This document shows positions 34,606 to 46,397 of a stretch of DNA of 64,000 bases, in pieces. The notes beneath the pieces are model-generated. The model saw only the letters and a list, made by a program, of their open reading frames with translations. It was not told the DNA's origin and did no database searches. How positions within the stretch are numbered: position 1 is the first letter of the stretch; the number at the start of each line of letters is the position of its first letter. Source of the stretch: Agapanthus africanus (lineage: Eukaryota; Streptophyta; Magnoliopsida; Asparagales; Amaryllidaceae); NCBI GenBank assembly GCA_030015575.1, contig JASDDO010000026.1:192659739-192723738 (forward strand), given 5' to 3'. The position numbers and the translations under genes were made by a program.

Positions 34606-36838
34606 TGTAAGGTTCCTAGGCACCCTAATGAGGTCACACAAGGCATCGAACATGCCAAATTAAAATTTTTAGTGCCGAGAAACCCTAGACTACGGATCTT
34701 AGACTAGATGTCTAGGCGAAATAGAAAGCTAGTTAACACTTAACTATAGTTTAAACGGAAATACAACCTTTGTAGATCCGGATGTCCACCTCCACGGCTC
34801 CGCAACGACGTCTCCTCGCTGTCCTAGTCGAGCTCCGGGCTCAAACGTCGGCTTCGTGGAAGAAACGAGTGAGCTAGGTCGCCGGCTTCGTGTCAAAGAC
34901 GATCTACGTCGAGGCATCCCAAGTTCAAGCTCCGACTTCACAAAGTGATGAAAGTTGTGAAGAAAACACACTCTACAACTTGGCTAGAGGTAGAGGGTGA
35001 AGAAATAGGAGATGGGTTCACTTTAGATTTGGATTTTGCTCACTAGATCACAACTTGCCATTAAAGTAGCAAGCTTTCTCACTTTGAGAAGAAGAAGAAG
35101 ATGATAGAAAAACTTATGATAAGTTATTTCTAAAATGAATAATAATGGAATTCTTATCATCTTCTAACCATGGTCAAGTGTAGAGAATTGACCATGGTTA
35201 GTGGGAGTGGTTAGGTTTAAGCAAGGAGACAAAATGGCATCATTACAAAAAGCTTCATGAAGCTTCACCACACTTCATGATAAAATGAAACCCTTTTGTT
35301 TCCATAAATCTATTTAATAAATAATAAAAGGATTTAATAATAAGAGAATAAATCTTAAACCCTAACCACTCTCATAACCATGGTTGCATTCTTTACACAA
35401 AGCCAAAACAACATGCATCATCAAACATGATACATGTAATTGCACAGAAGTATATCACATATACAATGTGCACATCAAGTGAGAAAAATCCGTTTAAAGT
35501 GAACCAATACTAGTTAATGCAAAGTAATATATCAAATATATAATTATACATTAAATCATTAAATCAACACTTGATTCAATGATCCGGTCATGTCGCACAT
35601 AACCGACTAGTATTCAATGTATCGACTTATCGAATCGATCTTCGATTCGATAACAAGGTTATATCACATACAACCAATCGAAACATTAATCGCAAGAATC
35701 AAATACGGTATCACATACACGCATTATTCTCGGTCCCGCACATATCTCATATGCACTCCTATTTCGTTTCGCTTGAACCAGGAAACCTCTGTGTAGGACT
35801 CTAAAGACTCGTCAATACGCCGGTAGCAGATGATGATCATATCAAGCACCCACAAGCCGCAAGCGGTCTGCTAAACGTAACGGCCACCCGGGTATTGAGC
35901 GATCAGAAGATCGACGAGCTAGCCCGCTCACACTCCTGCGAATCCGACCAGTAACACTTACCATACAGTCAAGTGTCTTCGTCTGATACGTCGCATATCA
36001 AGTCTAGGGGTGGTATACGTCAGACCCCAATAACCCGATAAGTCGTGCCGATGTGAGGCTCGTAACGGGTCGAGAAACTACTGGTAACACTTACCAGTAA
36101 ATCTCTGATCAGCCCTGGCCAGGGACTTCCCTGCTACGGCCAATCGAGCACAGCACAATATCAACTCCCAATACCGGGAGAGACGAAACCCCTCCTATCG
36201 CTCATTGCCTCCATGTGACTCGGGACTGTACCCAAAGACCACCGTTTTGCACGCCCTCATGGACGTGGTAAGGTGGAGATCAAAGCACAGTGGGAATCAC
36301 ACAAGACTCTATGACGATCTCGGGTCTACAGACTAACCTGTACAAGTGTCACCTGAGAACTGCCATCTGACGTGAGGTATAATACCATCTGGGAGTTCTC
36401 GGCGAGTCCGTCCAGTGTACCCAGTCTCCACTGAGCACCCGTATACCATCTCTGATGTCAAACATCAATGGATATGGGATCATCCATCGCCCATCACATG
36501 GGTCGAGAAGCGTATACGCTAGTCTACTCTGGTATATCGATGCCCCGTCTCGATACACCCACGACTAGGGACCTTGAAGGATGTACTTATGGACTACCAT
36601 GTCCCCACTAGTATGATCTGCATCATAGTCCAGGTAGTCAAGTACAAATCCTAAGGGCTTTACCAACATGTAACTATAAGACAGTATAAAGAGACTAGTG
36701 TACATGTTAAGATAAATGGCAACCAGATAGCATACTATCATGTCGAGCAAGAAAGTCATCTCTATATATGTCCAAGCATCCAATATAATATACATAATCT
36801 GTACAATACTGGCCTCTAGGGCATACATACAACTAACA
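34606..36838 (-). repeat. I 5' LTR (2233 bp)
   Basis: Identical in my base-by-base reading to 26245-28477. Its right end AACTAACA is followed by TTAAG (36839-36843), the second copy of the target duplication. Confidence 0.95.
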
Positions 36839-36843
36839 TTAAG

Positions 36844-37635
36844 CAACTTGCACACCTTTCCGCTGCTCCCACTCTGAATGAAACCCTCTGGCTGGTCCAT
36901 ATAAACACACTCCTCTAAATTTCCATTCAGAAAAGCGGTATTTACGTCCATCTGCCAAATCTCATAATCGTGGAAGGCAGCAATAGCAAGAAGGATCCGA
37001 ATGGATTTCAGCATAGCTACTGGAGAAAAGGTTTCGTCATAGTCCAAACCATGTCTTTGACGAAAACCCTTTGCAATAAGTCTAGCTTTATAGGTCTCAA
37101 CCTGTCCATCGACACTAATCTTCCTGTTGAAGATCCACTTGCATCCTACGGTTTTTACCCCATCTGGAGTAACGTCCAATGTCCATACTTTGTTGGTGTG
37201 CATGAACTCCATTTCGGTCCGCATTGCATCCAGCCATTTTAACGAGTCAACGCTCTGAATGGCCTGCTGGAAGCTAGTCGGCTCATCACTATCAATGATG
37301 CAATCCTCCTTATCCCCGTCTATGAGAAAACCGTAGTATTTCTCAGACGGATGAGACTGCCTACTACTCCTGTGGAGCGGCGCAGGAATGTCATGATCTT
37401 TCGAACCCTCTAGTTCTACCAAGCTTTCAGTAATAGCTCGTGGTTCTGGAATTTCTTCCAGTTCTATTGCGCTCCCACTAATCTGATTTTCCAAAAACTC
37501 AGTTTCCAAGAAGTGGGCATGACGAGAAACAAAAATCTTTTGTTCCTCTTCGCAATAGAAGAAATATCCCTTGGAGTTCTTTGCATATCCCACAAACTTG
37601 CACTGTACTGAGCGTGTCTCGACTTTGTCCGCATG
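36844..37635 (-). pseudogene. pol: O pol, 5' part (integrase end and start of RT)
   Basis: In frame with the gag-integrase frame upstream after one TAG at 37636-37638. It encodes HADKVETRSVQCKFVGYAKNS, the linker PLHRSSRQSHP, RT start DYDETFSPVAMLKSIRI, the box QMDVNTAFLNG and SGSSGKVCKL, where it is cut by I's insertion. The open frame continuing into I's LTR to 36565 is fortuitous. Confidence 0.9.
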
Positions 37636-39657
37636 CTACTTTTTGACAAAAGCTGGACATCCCCATGTCTTAATATGCTTAAGATGGGGTTTCTTCCCAC
37701 ACCACATCTGATATGGTGTGGTAGGCACAGTCTTAGTTGGAACTCGGTTCAAAAGGTATGCAGCTGATTCTAGTGCATATCCCCAGAATGATCGCGGTAA
37801 CTCAGTGTTACTCATCATGGACCATACCATATCCAATAGGGTTCGGTTCCGTCTCTCCGACACACCGTTATGTTGCGGAGTGTATGGAGGAGTAAACTGA
37901 GAGAGAATTCCATTCTCTTTTAAGTAATCCAGGAACTCGGCACTCAAGTATTCACCACCTCGATTAGATCTTAGTGTCTTGATACTTGTGCCGGTTTGTT
38001 TTTCCACTTCATTCTTATATTCCTGGAATTTTCCAAAGGCTTCGGATTTATGTTTCATTAAGAAGACATATCCGTACCTTGAAAAGTCATCCGTAAAAGT
38101 AATGAAGTAAGAATAACCGCTTTGTGCATGCGTAGACATTGGACCGCACACGTCGCTGTGTACGAGTCCCAAGAGCTCGCTCACTCTTACTCCGTGTCTA
38201 GTGAACGGAGTCTTTGTCATCTTTCCTTTGAGACAGGATTGACAAGTGGCATACGATTGATATTCGAACGGATCCAAATATCCTTCTGTATGTAACTTCG
38301 TCAACCTTCTCTCATTGATGTGACCCAGTCTACAATGCCATAAGAAAGCCTGGATTGTTTCCGGAGACTTTCTTTTGTGTGTATTCTGGACATTGAAAAT
38401 CTGTGGTTGGTTTAGTACGTATATACCATTGCTTAATGTACCTGACCCAATCAAAACTTGATTAAGGTGAATGTTTACAACATTACTTACAAACACAAAT
38501 TCATAACCTTCTTTAGATATTAAAGATACAGAAATGATATTACAAGTTGCGTTGGGTACAAAAAAGCAATTACGTAAAACCAAAACATGTCCATCTGACA
38601 TTCCCAGGTGATAGTCCCCCACGGCCTTAGCATCCATGCTAGCTCCGTTTGCAACTTTGAGGGTCATGTCACCTGCCTTCAAAAACCTACGCTTTCTCAA
38701 CGCCTGCAAAGAATTACAGATATGAGATCCTGATCCGGTATCCAATACCCAGAAAGTAGAGTTTATTGATAGACAGTTTTTAATAACATACACGCCTGAA
38801 GCTGAAGCCGCAACTTGCTTCAGATCCTGTGTTCTGGCTTTCCAAGCCCTGCAATCTTTCTTCCAGTGCCCACTCTTATGACAGAAAAAGCAATCTTCCT
38901 TCCCTATAAGCTTCCCCGCTATCTTTGTTGCTTTTGCCTTTCCCTTCGTATCCACTTTACTAACACCGCCCCTTGGTTTGGCGGGGGATTTCTTCTTCTT
39001 TCCCTTGGCTTTCGTCTTGGACCTAGAAGAGGAAGATCCTCCTACAAACAAAGTGGATGTTTCCCTACTTTTCTGTAGGGTGCCCTCTACACTCCTCAGC
39101 ATGTTGAGGAGTTCTGAAAGTTCAACTTCTTTTTCTTGCAAGTTGAAGTTCAGGATAAACTGGGCGTAAGTGGAAGGAAGGGACTGGAGAATCAAGTCCG
39201 TGTAGAGCTCGTTCTCTAACATGGTCCTAAGGTCCGCGAGCTCCTCAATGAAGCCAATCATCTTAAGCACGTGTTCCTCTACCGATGATCCGACGGCCAA
39301 TCTTGCCGAAAACAGCTTTTTCGACACTTCGTATCTGGCGATACGAGATTGCTCTCCATACAGTTCTTTTGTATGGAGAAATATGGATTCGAGGTCCATA
39401 TTCTCGTGCCTCCTCTGATGTTCATTGTCTATAGAGGCAAGCACGAGGAACTTGGCCTTCGCGCAATCGATTTCCCAAGTCTTATGGATTTCCCTATCCG
39501 CGACGCTGGTTTTGGGACCTGGGACAGGGGGAGCTTTGGTGGTAAGGAGATACCCCAACTTGTCATAAGTGATTGCCATTTTGACATTCCTGAGCCAATC
39601 TTTGTAGTTTGGCCCTGTCAGTATGTTTTTATCTAGTAGTAACTTAAGTCCGGTCAT
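37636..39657 (-). CDS. gag-pol: O gag-protease-integrase (673 aa)
   Basis: The only recognisable gag in the window's copia elements. Start ATG at 39655-39657 (MTGLKLLLDKNILTG); the open frame extends a little upstream without an ATG. Gag covers residues 1-250 (YKDWLRNVKMAI, LYGEQSRIARYEVSKKLF, LQSLPSTYAQFILNF), then a lysine-rich stretch and a zinc knuckle CFFCHKSGHWKKDC (about 256-269). Protease follows with LDTGSGSHIC (catalytic Asp near 306), then GAG-pre-integrase WHCRLGHINERRL and the integrase core with HSDVCGPMSTHAQ, FTDDFSRYGYVF, GGEYLSAEF and ERRNRTLLDM. It ends at TAG 37636-37638, where T has CAG, so this is a premature stop inside integrase. The product would be Gag plus truncated integrase; Gag and protease could still be made. 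Confidence 0.9.
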   Translation of the reverse strand: MTGLKLLLDKNILTGPNYKDWLRNVKMAITYDKLGYLLTTKAPPVPGPKTSVADREIHKTWEIDCAKAKFLVLASIDNEHQRRHENMDLESIFLHTKELYGEQSRIARYEVSKKLFSARLAVGSSVEEHVLKMIGFIEELADLRTMLENELYTDLILQSLPSTYAQFILNFNLQEKEVELSELLNMLRSVEGTLQKSRETSTLFVGGSSSSRSKTKAKGKKKKSPAKPRGGVSKVDTKGKAKATKIAGKLIGKEDCFFCHKSGHWKKDCRAWKARTQDLKQVAASASGVYVIKNCLSINSTFWVLDTGSGSHICNSLQALRKRRFLKAGDMTLKVANGASMDAKAVGDYHLGMSDGHVLVLRNCFFVPNATCNIISVSLISKEGYEFVFVSNVVNIHLNQVLIGSGTLSNGIYVLNQPQIFNVQNTHKRKSPETIQAFLWHCRLGHINERRLTKLHTEGYLDPFEYQSYATCQSCLKGKMTKTPFTRHGVRVSELLGLVHSDVCGPMSTHAQSGYSYFITFTDDFSRYGYVFLMKHKSEAFGKFQEYKNEVEKQTGTSIKTLRSNRGGEYLSAEFLDYLKENGILSQFTPPYTPQHNGVSERRNRTLLDMVWSMMSNTELPRSFWGYALESAAYLLNRVPTKTVPTTPYQMWCGKKPHLKHIKTWGCPAFVKK

Positions 39658-40162
39658 GATGTTTGGTCGCTGCAATTAGGAGAGAGAAGAAACACTTTAG
39701 CATGATGCTCTTGCAAGTTTAGAGTGGTTTTTAATTTGTCTAAACAGGATGACTCCCACTGTCTCTCGAATCCCTCCTCAAACCAAAAAGGAAGAATTAG
39801 TCAGGATCAATCTCACCGTACAATACTTGCTTAACCGTTCGGCCAGGCTGGTGTCGGTACTTCGAGGGAGGTTTTCCAACGCTTTCGCGAAGTTCCTTAA
39901 TTAAATAACCTCTTTTCCTTGGGGGCGTAGCCCCGCTAACACCTTTCTAGACACCTACTTGGTTTATAGCATTGATCGTTAAGTGAGAAATTTCCCGAGG
40001 AGTAGCATATACTCACAGTAGGATCGGGATCCAAATATCATTACATGACAAAACTGAAGGAATCCTACCAGAATCATCACACTCCAAATGGTATGCAGCG
40101 CTAGCAAGTTTCAGTTCTTTTGAAAATCCCGATGTGGATTTTTGCCCCATGCTCTTATGACC

Positions 40163-40357
40163 TTGACTTTGGCCAACAAATCATAAGTCACATGTCAAGT
40201 TCTACCCGTCATTCTCCAGGTTAATTTGAGCCCACCCGCACATACCCTTGACTTTGGCCAACAAGGTAGAACGACTGCCCCAAACCAACACATCTATCTA
40301 TGCTGCACATGAATACCCAATAGCTACCAATCACTATGCCTTGACTTTGGCCAACAA
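40163..40357 (-). repeat. Triple hairpin array in O leader
   Basis: TTGACTTTGGCCAACAA occurs three times, identically, at 40163-40179, 40248-40264 and 40341-40357. RNA form UUGGC-CAAA-GUCAA. Spacing in element order is 93 then 85. Confidence 0.85.
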
Positions 40358-41468
40358 ACATAGCTTGAATACTTATTGACCATTCATGTGAAACGATGGA
40401 GGGCTACGAATGGTTTTGGCGAAACCGTGAACGTAGTGAACTTGATATAATCGAAGGAACGAGATAGCTTTTAAAAGGAGTGGCTTCCGCGTTTAAAAGT
40501 TATTTTTGAAAAGAAACCGAGTGGTTTTGAAAGTGTTCCAACGACTTTTACTTGGTTTATTTTTCTTGCATTAATTTTAATGCGTCCCATCATTTAATCC
40601 TACCATTGCAGAAAACAACCAAAATATGACGTACGCTTATGCCATCCGCATTCGCCACGGGGCCCCGTCATTACCCGTTAGGTTACTTAACTAATGACAG
40701 AGCGGGGGCTGGACTAGCGCGGATGCAAAACATAAGCAACGCCTAAATAATACCATATACAGATATATTTCAATGATAGCCATTACAGATCACAGATGAA
40801 CACATTGGATATACTAGGAATCCGCAATTCGTACGAGCCTGTAACGAAAAGTGGATTACACGGTCACGATGAATAGCCAATACCCCACCCTAGACCCCTA
40901 CGGATGCGGCAAACTACCCGCCAAGTACCCGAAGCGAAGCAACCTCCCTCAATGCCGTGAGTAGGCCACTCGGCACTTCGAGATACCCGGTAGTTTGTGC
41001 ACCCCATCATGGGTCTATCCTAGGAGCAAAAACAGTAAAAGAAATTAAACAATGACGGCTACAACCCCGACCCGGTTGTGCGGCTATACAAATAATATTA
41101 CATCAATTACAAATTTACATGAATTGAAATAAAAAGAAAAAACTCTCATCTCACAACCCCCCGGCTATTCATCCGCGACAATCCAATGAGTTCATATACA
41201 CATACCATCAATATTACAGATCACAGATATGTATAACCCCCACTAATCGACGTATAGCGATTAGCAGACGTTCAATACATATAACACATCACAGATATAA
41301 ACCCGTTAGCTTTAGTCTTTAGAAACTCGATCAAAATATGGTTTTTTAAGCCCCAAAAATAAATTTTGCTTTCTGTAAAATCTGGGCCGAAAAAACATAC
41401 TCCAAAAATCCAAAAATACCCCATAAAGTATACTGCAGTGAAACCGATCCACGGCCGAGTCAACTCGG

Positions 41469-41512
41469 CCGCGGATCCGCGGCAAAAAGCTTTTCTTGCC
41501 GCGGAACCGTGG
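41469..41512 (-). other. GC-rich hairpin near O primer site
   Basis: CCGCGGATCCGCGGCAA pairs with TTGCCGCGGAACCGTGG around the palindrome AAAAGCTTTT. It includes the 16-bp palindrome GCCGCGGATCCGCGGC (41468-41483), also present in G's LTR. It lies about 195 bases past the primer site. Confidence 0.8.
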
Positions 41513-41706
41513 TGAGTTGGTCGGTTCTGTGGATCGTTTTTCTGCAGTATACTATAAAAACCCTGAGTCGATTTTTGGTATATGTCAAATAATTTTTACA
41601 GCAGTTTAAAAATCGACAGAAAGTTTGTGTTCCGGGCGTATTTCGGGACTTTTTCTCCGATCGAACTTCTAGTTATGTTGCCAACATGTTAGATAGTATT
41701 TAACTA

Positions 41707-41719
41707 GGCTCTGATACCA
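41707..41719 (-). other. O primer binding site (initiator tRNA-Met)
   Basis: Minus strand TGGTATCAGAGCC, one base inside the 5' LTR. Confidence 0.9.
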
Positions 41720-41720
41720 C

Positions 41721-43814
41721 TGTAAGTCCACGTTACCTCTCCCGGTTCTTACGGGCTTGCGGAAATGATGAAAAACGATTTTTCAAGAGGTGGTAACATG
41801 GACTAAAAACGGATCTTTGTTAAACAACTACCTAACAATCTAACTAGGAATTTTACCTACTCGGTTAGTGGGCTATACCTTTCTTGAACTCCTTCGTCTT
41901 CAACTCTTTGCGGTGTACGGATCGGCCTCACCTCGTCGTCTGCTTGCGCCGAAGATGAATCCACCTGAAAGCTTCTACCTTTGGCTTCTTCTTCGAACTT
42001 GAAGAAACTAGAACACTTGGTTTGCTAAACTTTGTAAACTAGGATGAGTAGAGAAGTGATTTGGGTTTTCTTTTATCTCTAAGGCAATGTTTCTCAACTC
42101 ATGAGAGGGAGTTGCCTTGAGCTAGAGATAGAGCAAGAGAAAGAGCAAGAGAGAGAAAGCAAATGAGAGAATGAGCAAGTCTTTTGCCATCCAAGCTCTC
42201 ATAATCCAAAACCATCATAACAAAATAGTAATCAAGTATTATGTGATGGTTCAAGTCAAAATGGCCATATCATTTCATGCACTCATTTTGCAAAAAGAAA
42301 CAAGCAAGCAAAAGTCTTTGCCATGAAATGATAGCCATTGTAATGATGATGGTCAACTAGTCCAACCTAGTCAACCGGTCAACAAAGTCAACAAGTCAAC
42401 AAAGTCAACCCCTCAACAACCATGTCACTATAATACTTAATTAATATTATTGTTAATTATATTTCTTATTCTCATTAGGGTTTAGCAAAAAGTCAATAGT
42501 CAACAGTCAACAGTCAACAACCCTAATGAGAATCCTCTGCCTCTGTCTTTCTGTCAACTGTGCATACACACCCGCATCCGCGTTCCGAGGAACACGAATA
42601 CAAACGAGATAAAACCAATCCTAAAACGTACACTAGGATCTGGCTTAAACCAAAGCCCGCCGGTGTTAACTGTCCGGACACTAAACGTGCACAAGTGTAC
42701 GAATGTGACCGAACCCTGTCGCAAAACCATGCGACCTCTACTCTTTTACCTAAAGGCGAATAGCTTTCTGTGTGGGACTCTAAAGACTCGACACTACGCT
42801 GGCAGTGGGTTGAACCACAGACCGCAAGCGGCACTAGCTGTGCGTAACGGTCCCTAGGTAGATGCCGACAAGAAGACGGACGAGGTGAAACCCATCTGAA
42901 CTCCTACTGAGCCTGAATGTGACAATCTCCATACAGTCCAGTCTGTTCGTCTGAGAACATCGCATGGCGGGCCTAGGGGGCGGTAAACGTCAGTCCCCTA
43001 ATAGCGGTACAAGTCGTGTCGGAGTGTAGCCCAGAACACCCTGAGATAACACTAGAAACCTACCAGTATATCTCGCTTGCCCTGGCTAGGGACTACTTGT
43101 GTAATGGCTCTCCTAAACACAGCGCGATGTCAACCCCCAATACCGGGAGAGACGAATCCTGTCTAAACGTCACTGCCTCGAAGTGCTCGGGACTGCACCC
43201 AACTACTACCTGTTTGCATGACTCCTTTGAGCCGTGGTAGGGTAGTAATCAAAGTACAATGGGAACACACTCGAGGCGAAGTGACTGTGTCAAGTCAGCG
43301 GACTAAGCTGTACTCATATCACCTGGGAACTGATAACTGACGATAGGTATAGTACCAACCAACAGTTCCCGACGAGTCCTATCCAGTGTACTCGTAACCT
43401 AACGAGCACCCGTATACTATCTCAAGTACGACGTACTAACGGCTGTGGGACAGACCGTCTCCCACACTGGGATGAGAAGCACATACGCTAGTCTACTCCG
43501 GAGTATCGATGCCCTGTCTCGATAGTCATGCGACTAGGGACCTGCATAAGGATGTGCTTATAGATTACCCAGCCCCCACGAGTGTGACTGCCATCACAAC
43601 GCTGGTAATCAAGCAAAGATCCTAAGGGTTGCACTAATGTGTAAAGGCGATATACTAAAAGAAACACATGCACACATTAAAGCAGAAACAAACCAAGTAG
43701 CATACTACTATATTGAGCAAGATTGTCTATACAAGGTGAATATCCCAAGCTTCTATTAAGTAATATACAAACTAGTATGATACAGTAATGGCCTCTAGGG
43801 CATATACACTAACA
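41721..43814 (-). repeat. O 5' LTR (2094 bp)
   Basis: Plus-strand ends TGTAAGTCCACG and ATACACTAACA. It aligns with T's LTR in reverse and with the two 3' LTR fragments. An inverted repeat lies at 42260-42339 and the LTR core near 43127-43160. The bases after 43814 (GTCTT) should be its right target duplication within Q. Confidence 0.93.
42260..42339 (-). repeat. Inverted repeat in O LTR
   Basis: AATGGCCATATCATTTCATG pairs with CATGAAATGATAGCCATT, two bases unpaired, around a loop of about 42 bases. It is the counterpart of 4162-4232 in T, with a different arm sequence. Confidence 0.8.
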
Positions 43815-44305
43815 GTCTTTGTCGTGAATGATGGTGATCGCAATTTCCTTTGCCATTATTGCAATCCCTTTATATGTCTTTACTTATTACCTTCTGTACA
43901 CCACAGTTAAGCTTGTTGGTTTTCTTCTTTCCCTACCGTTCGACACCTGCCTATGGTCTGAAGGAAGACTATCCAATAAGCTCAATAGGTGTACCCTCTC
44001 CTAATTCTAGGAGCCCTCACAACCTGAGAGAAGGTAAAGAGAAAAGACAACCGAATAATCCTATTCAATCTCTCCAGAACCAGAATCCATCCTCGAAAAA
44101 GTTCCTTCGAGTTCGTATGTAACTTTACGATGGATTTATCCAATGGAAATGGATGTTCGTAGTGATACGAGGTGCTCTGGATAAATTTAAAGGTGATATA
44201 GAAGTGGAAATGATGTATGCGACACCGTGACATTCCAAAAGTCAAAATGTTTTAAGAAAGTTCGGTTAACTTGGTTTCATGAGTTTTAGTCAAAAGTCGG
44301 GTCAT
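43815..44305 (-). other. Q sequence in place of gag
   Basis: On the minus strand the gag-like start ATG (44303-44305) is followed by ACC CGA CTT and a stop within about 20 codons. About 470 bases follow, similar to the tandem units in P and with no gag-like coding. The two short open frames on either strand show no domain I know. Confidence 0.65.
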
Positions 44306-44623
44306 AGTCGCAGCCAGAGAGAGAGAGAAAAGAAACACTCAGCGTGCACTCTAACCTAGATCAGAATGGTTGATCACTTTATCTAATCTGGATGGCTCCC
44401 ACTGTATCCTCGAATTCTCCTCCAAACCTAAAAGGAGAATTACTCGGAATCACCCGAGGAGTAATCCTACTCATCAGTGGGAATCGGGATCCAACTATCA
44501 TCGCATGATAACATGATGGAAGACACTCAAGTCACCACACTCTAGAAGGTATGCGCAAGCCTGGAAAGTTTCCTGTATGTTTGAAACTCCCGATATGATT
44601 TTTACCCCAAGCGGTTTATGACC

Positions 44624-44816
44624 TTGATTTTGGCCAACAAATCATAACCCGCAAGTCAAGTTCTACCCGTCATTGTCCTGATTGATTTAGACCCACCTGC
44701 ACACACCCTTGACTTTGGCCAACAAAGTGGTACGACTGTCCTAAACCAATGCATATCCATGCAACAGACAAGCAACACACAGCTACCGCACACGATGCCT
44801 TGACATTGGCCAACAA
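44624..44816 (-). repeat. Triple hairpin array in Q leader
   Basis: Three copies at 44624-44640 (TTGATTTTGGCCAACAA), 44709-44725 (TTGACTTTGGCCAACAA) and 44800-44816 (TTGACATTGGCCAACAA). Spacing in element order is 91 then 85. The first listed copy has one mismatched closing pair, the only imperfect one of the 15. Confidence 0.82.
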
Positions 44817-46356
44817 ACACCGCACGAATACTATGCGCTACTTATCCAAAATGACGGAGGGCTACGGCTGGTTTTTTGGCGAAAAACCTTTAACGTAATG
44901 AACTTGATATCGTTGAAGGAATCCAAGTGGTTTTACAAATATATAGTGGCGAAAACTTTTGCTAAAGAGGTCACTCCCGGTGAAGGGATCTCGGCTCTTT
45001 CCTCGTAGAATTAGGTGCAGGATATTCCAAACTGAATACCACAATGCAAAGCAAAAATAATCGACTATAGTAAAGTTATTACGTTGACGCAAACTTTTAC
45101 CCAAGGGGTCACTCCCGATGAAGGGATCTCGGCCCTTGCCTCGTCGAATGAGGTGCAGGATATTCCCAATCGGATACCACTGTGCAAAGCAAAAGAGAAC
45201 GTTTGTAATGTCAGTTTTTTAAAAACTTGGTTCCAACAACATCATATATATAGGTTTTTTTATCCTTGCATTGATAAGAATCAATGGAATCCCATCAATT
45301 AATCACACCAGAAAAGAACGAAAATAAAATGTATGTATATGACATCCGCATTCGCCACTGGGTCCCGTCATCACCCGTTAGGTTACTTAACTAACGATAG
45401 AGCGGGGACTGGGCTAGCGCGGGTGCAAAACATATACGTCTACTAGTATATATATAAATATATATAACAATCGTCTCAGGCATGATATAAAGCAACATCA
45501 CAGAAACATCACAGAAGTAACACAGAATGGTAAATAATCTGGAGCCCCGGGTTTCACTTGAGCCGCAAATGAGACCCGACGTTTCCTGTCGTGTGGATAG
45601 CCTGTGCAATGAAACCTAGACCCCTACGAGGAAGTTACCCGCAAAACCAAAAGTGAGGCAGCCTCCTTCAGCAACGGGAATGGGCCACCCAGCACCTCAC
45701 GGAATCCGGTAACTTGAGCACCCATCCTGGGTCAACCTATACCCCTACGAGTGCGGCGAATAGCCCGCCAATTCTAGAGTAAGGTCCCCTCCGTCCCAAC
45801 GCTATGAGATGCGGACCCGTTGCCCTCTAGAATCTGGCTATTCATACACCCCACCGCGGGGTAATCCTAGTACAAAAAAGAAAATAATATACAAGGGTGA
45901 CATCAACCTCAACCCGGTCGTGCCCTAAAAAGAATAATATACAAACTGGCAGTGATGGCAGTCCACATGTCGGACGCTCGCCCCACAATATCAATTATAC
46001 AAATGAAATAGAACTGTGCTAACATTGCACCAAAGCTATCCACCACGACGATCCAACAACATCACAGCATAACACAGAACATCCACATGAATGTCACGTT
46101 CGCAAACCCGTCTGAAGGAACATATAGCAGTTAGACGGGTTTACCGATCAAATGACATTCACGGTCGCAGATTATAATGTATGTACTGATAATCACACAC
46201 ACTTAAAATTTCGATCGATTAAGCTTTCCCAAATTGGCCCCAAGTGCATAACAATTACTCAAATGAATCTGGGGCAAAACCATATATCACAAAAATCTTT
46301 TTTCCAGAAACTAGAGCTCCAGAAAAATTTTTGGTTACTGTAGCCCAAAAAGGGCC

Positions 46357-46397
46357 GCGGAAGCGCCGCCAAATGTGACATTTCGCGACGGTTCCGC
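46357..46397 (-). other. GC-rich hairpin near Q primer site
   Basis: Outer arms GCGGAA/TTCCGC and inner arms AAATGT/ACATTT around a single base, about 200 bases past the primer site. Confidence 0.68.

Larger units (their letters stand above)
26245..36838 (-). mobile_element. I: very recent gag-less Ty1/copia element
   Basis: A complete 10,594-bp insertion with TTAAG target duplications (26240-26244 and 36839-36843). Minus-strand order: 5' LTR 34606-36838, primer site 34592-34604, leader 31759-34591, a gag start codon followed at once by a stop, protease-integrase-RT-RNase H 28492-31736, polypurine tract 28478-28489, 3' LTR 26245-28477. Both LTRs are 2233 bp, and I read them as identical at every base. 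Pol is intact apart from one frameshift. There is no gag and no zinc knuckle. It must have been mobilised very recently, probably with Gag in trans. Same family as A. Confidence 0.95.
39658..41706 (-). other. O leader (long untranslated region)
   Basis: About 2.05 kb between primer site and gag ATG. It contains the triple hairpin array (40163-40357), the small hairpin (40676-40696, one mismatch) and the GC-rich hairpin (41469-41512). The twofold repeat of A and I is reduced to one weak trace near 40480. Confidence 0.82.
4770..43814 (-). mobile_element. O: gag-bearing Ty1/copia element, host to nested insertions
   Basis: Reading on the minus strand: 5' LTR 41721-43814, primer site 41707-41719, leader to 39658, gag-protease-integrase 37636-39657, RT from 37635 down to 36844, then a jump over insertion I to 26244, the rest of RT and RNase H to 25101, and a 3' LTR in two visible pieces (25035-25086 and 4770-5411) split by insertion A. 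The remaining roughly 1.4 kb of the 3' LTR should lie beyond T, outside the window. It is the only element here with a recognisable copia gag. Several nonsense codons and frameshifts show it is dead. It lies in the interior of element Q. Confidence 0.9.

Noticed and set aside
36565..36837. C-terminal end of the 342-aa frame as part of O's RT
   Set aside because: This stretch is I's LTR; the frame continues into it by chance after the insertion.
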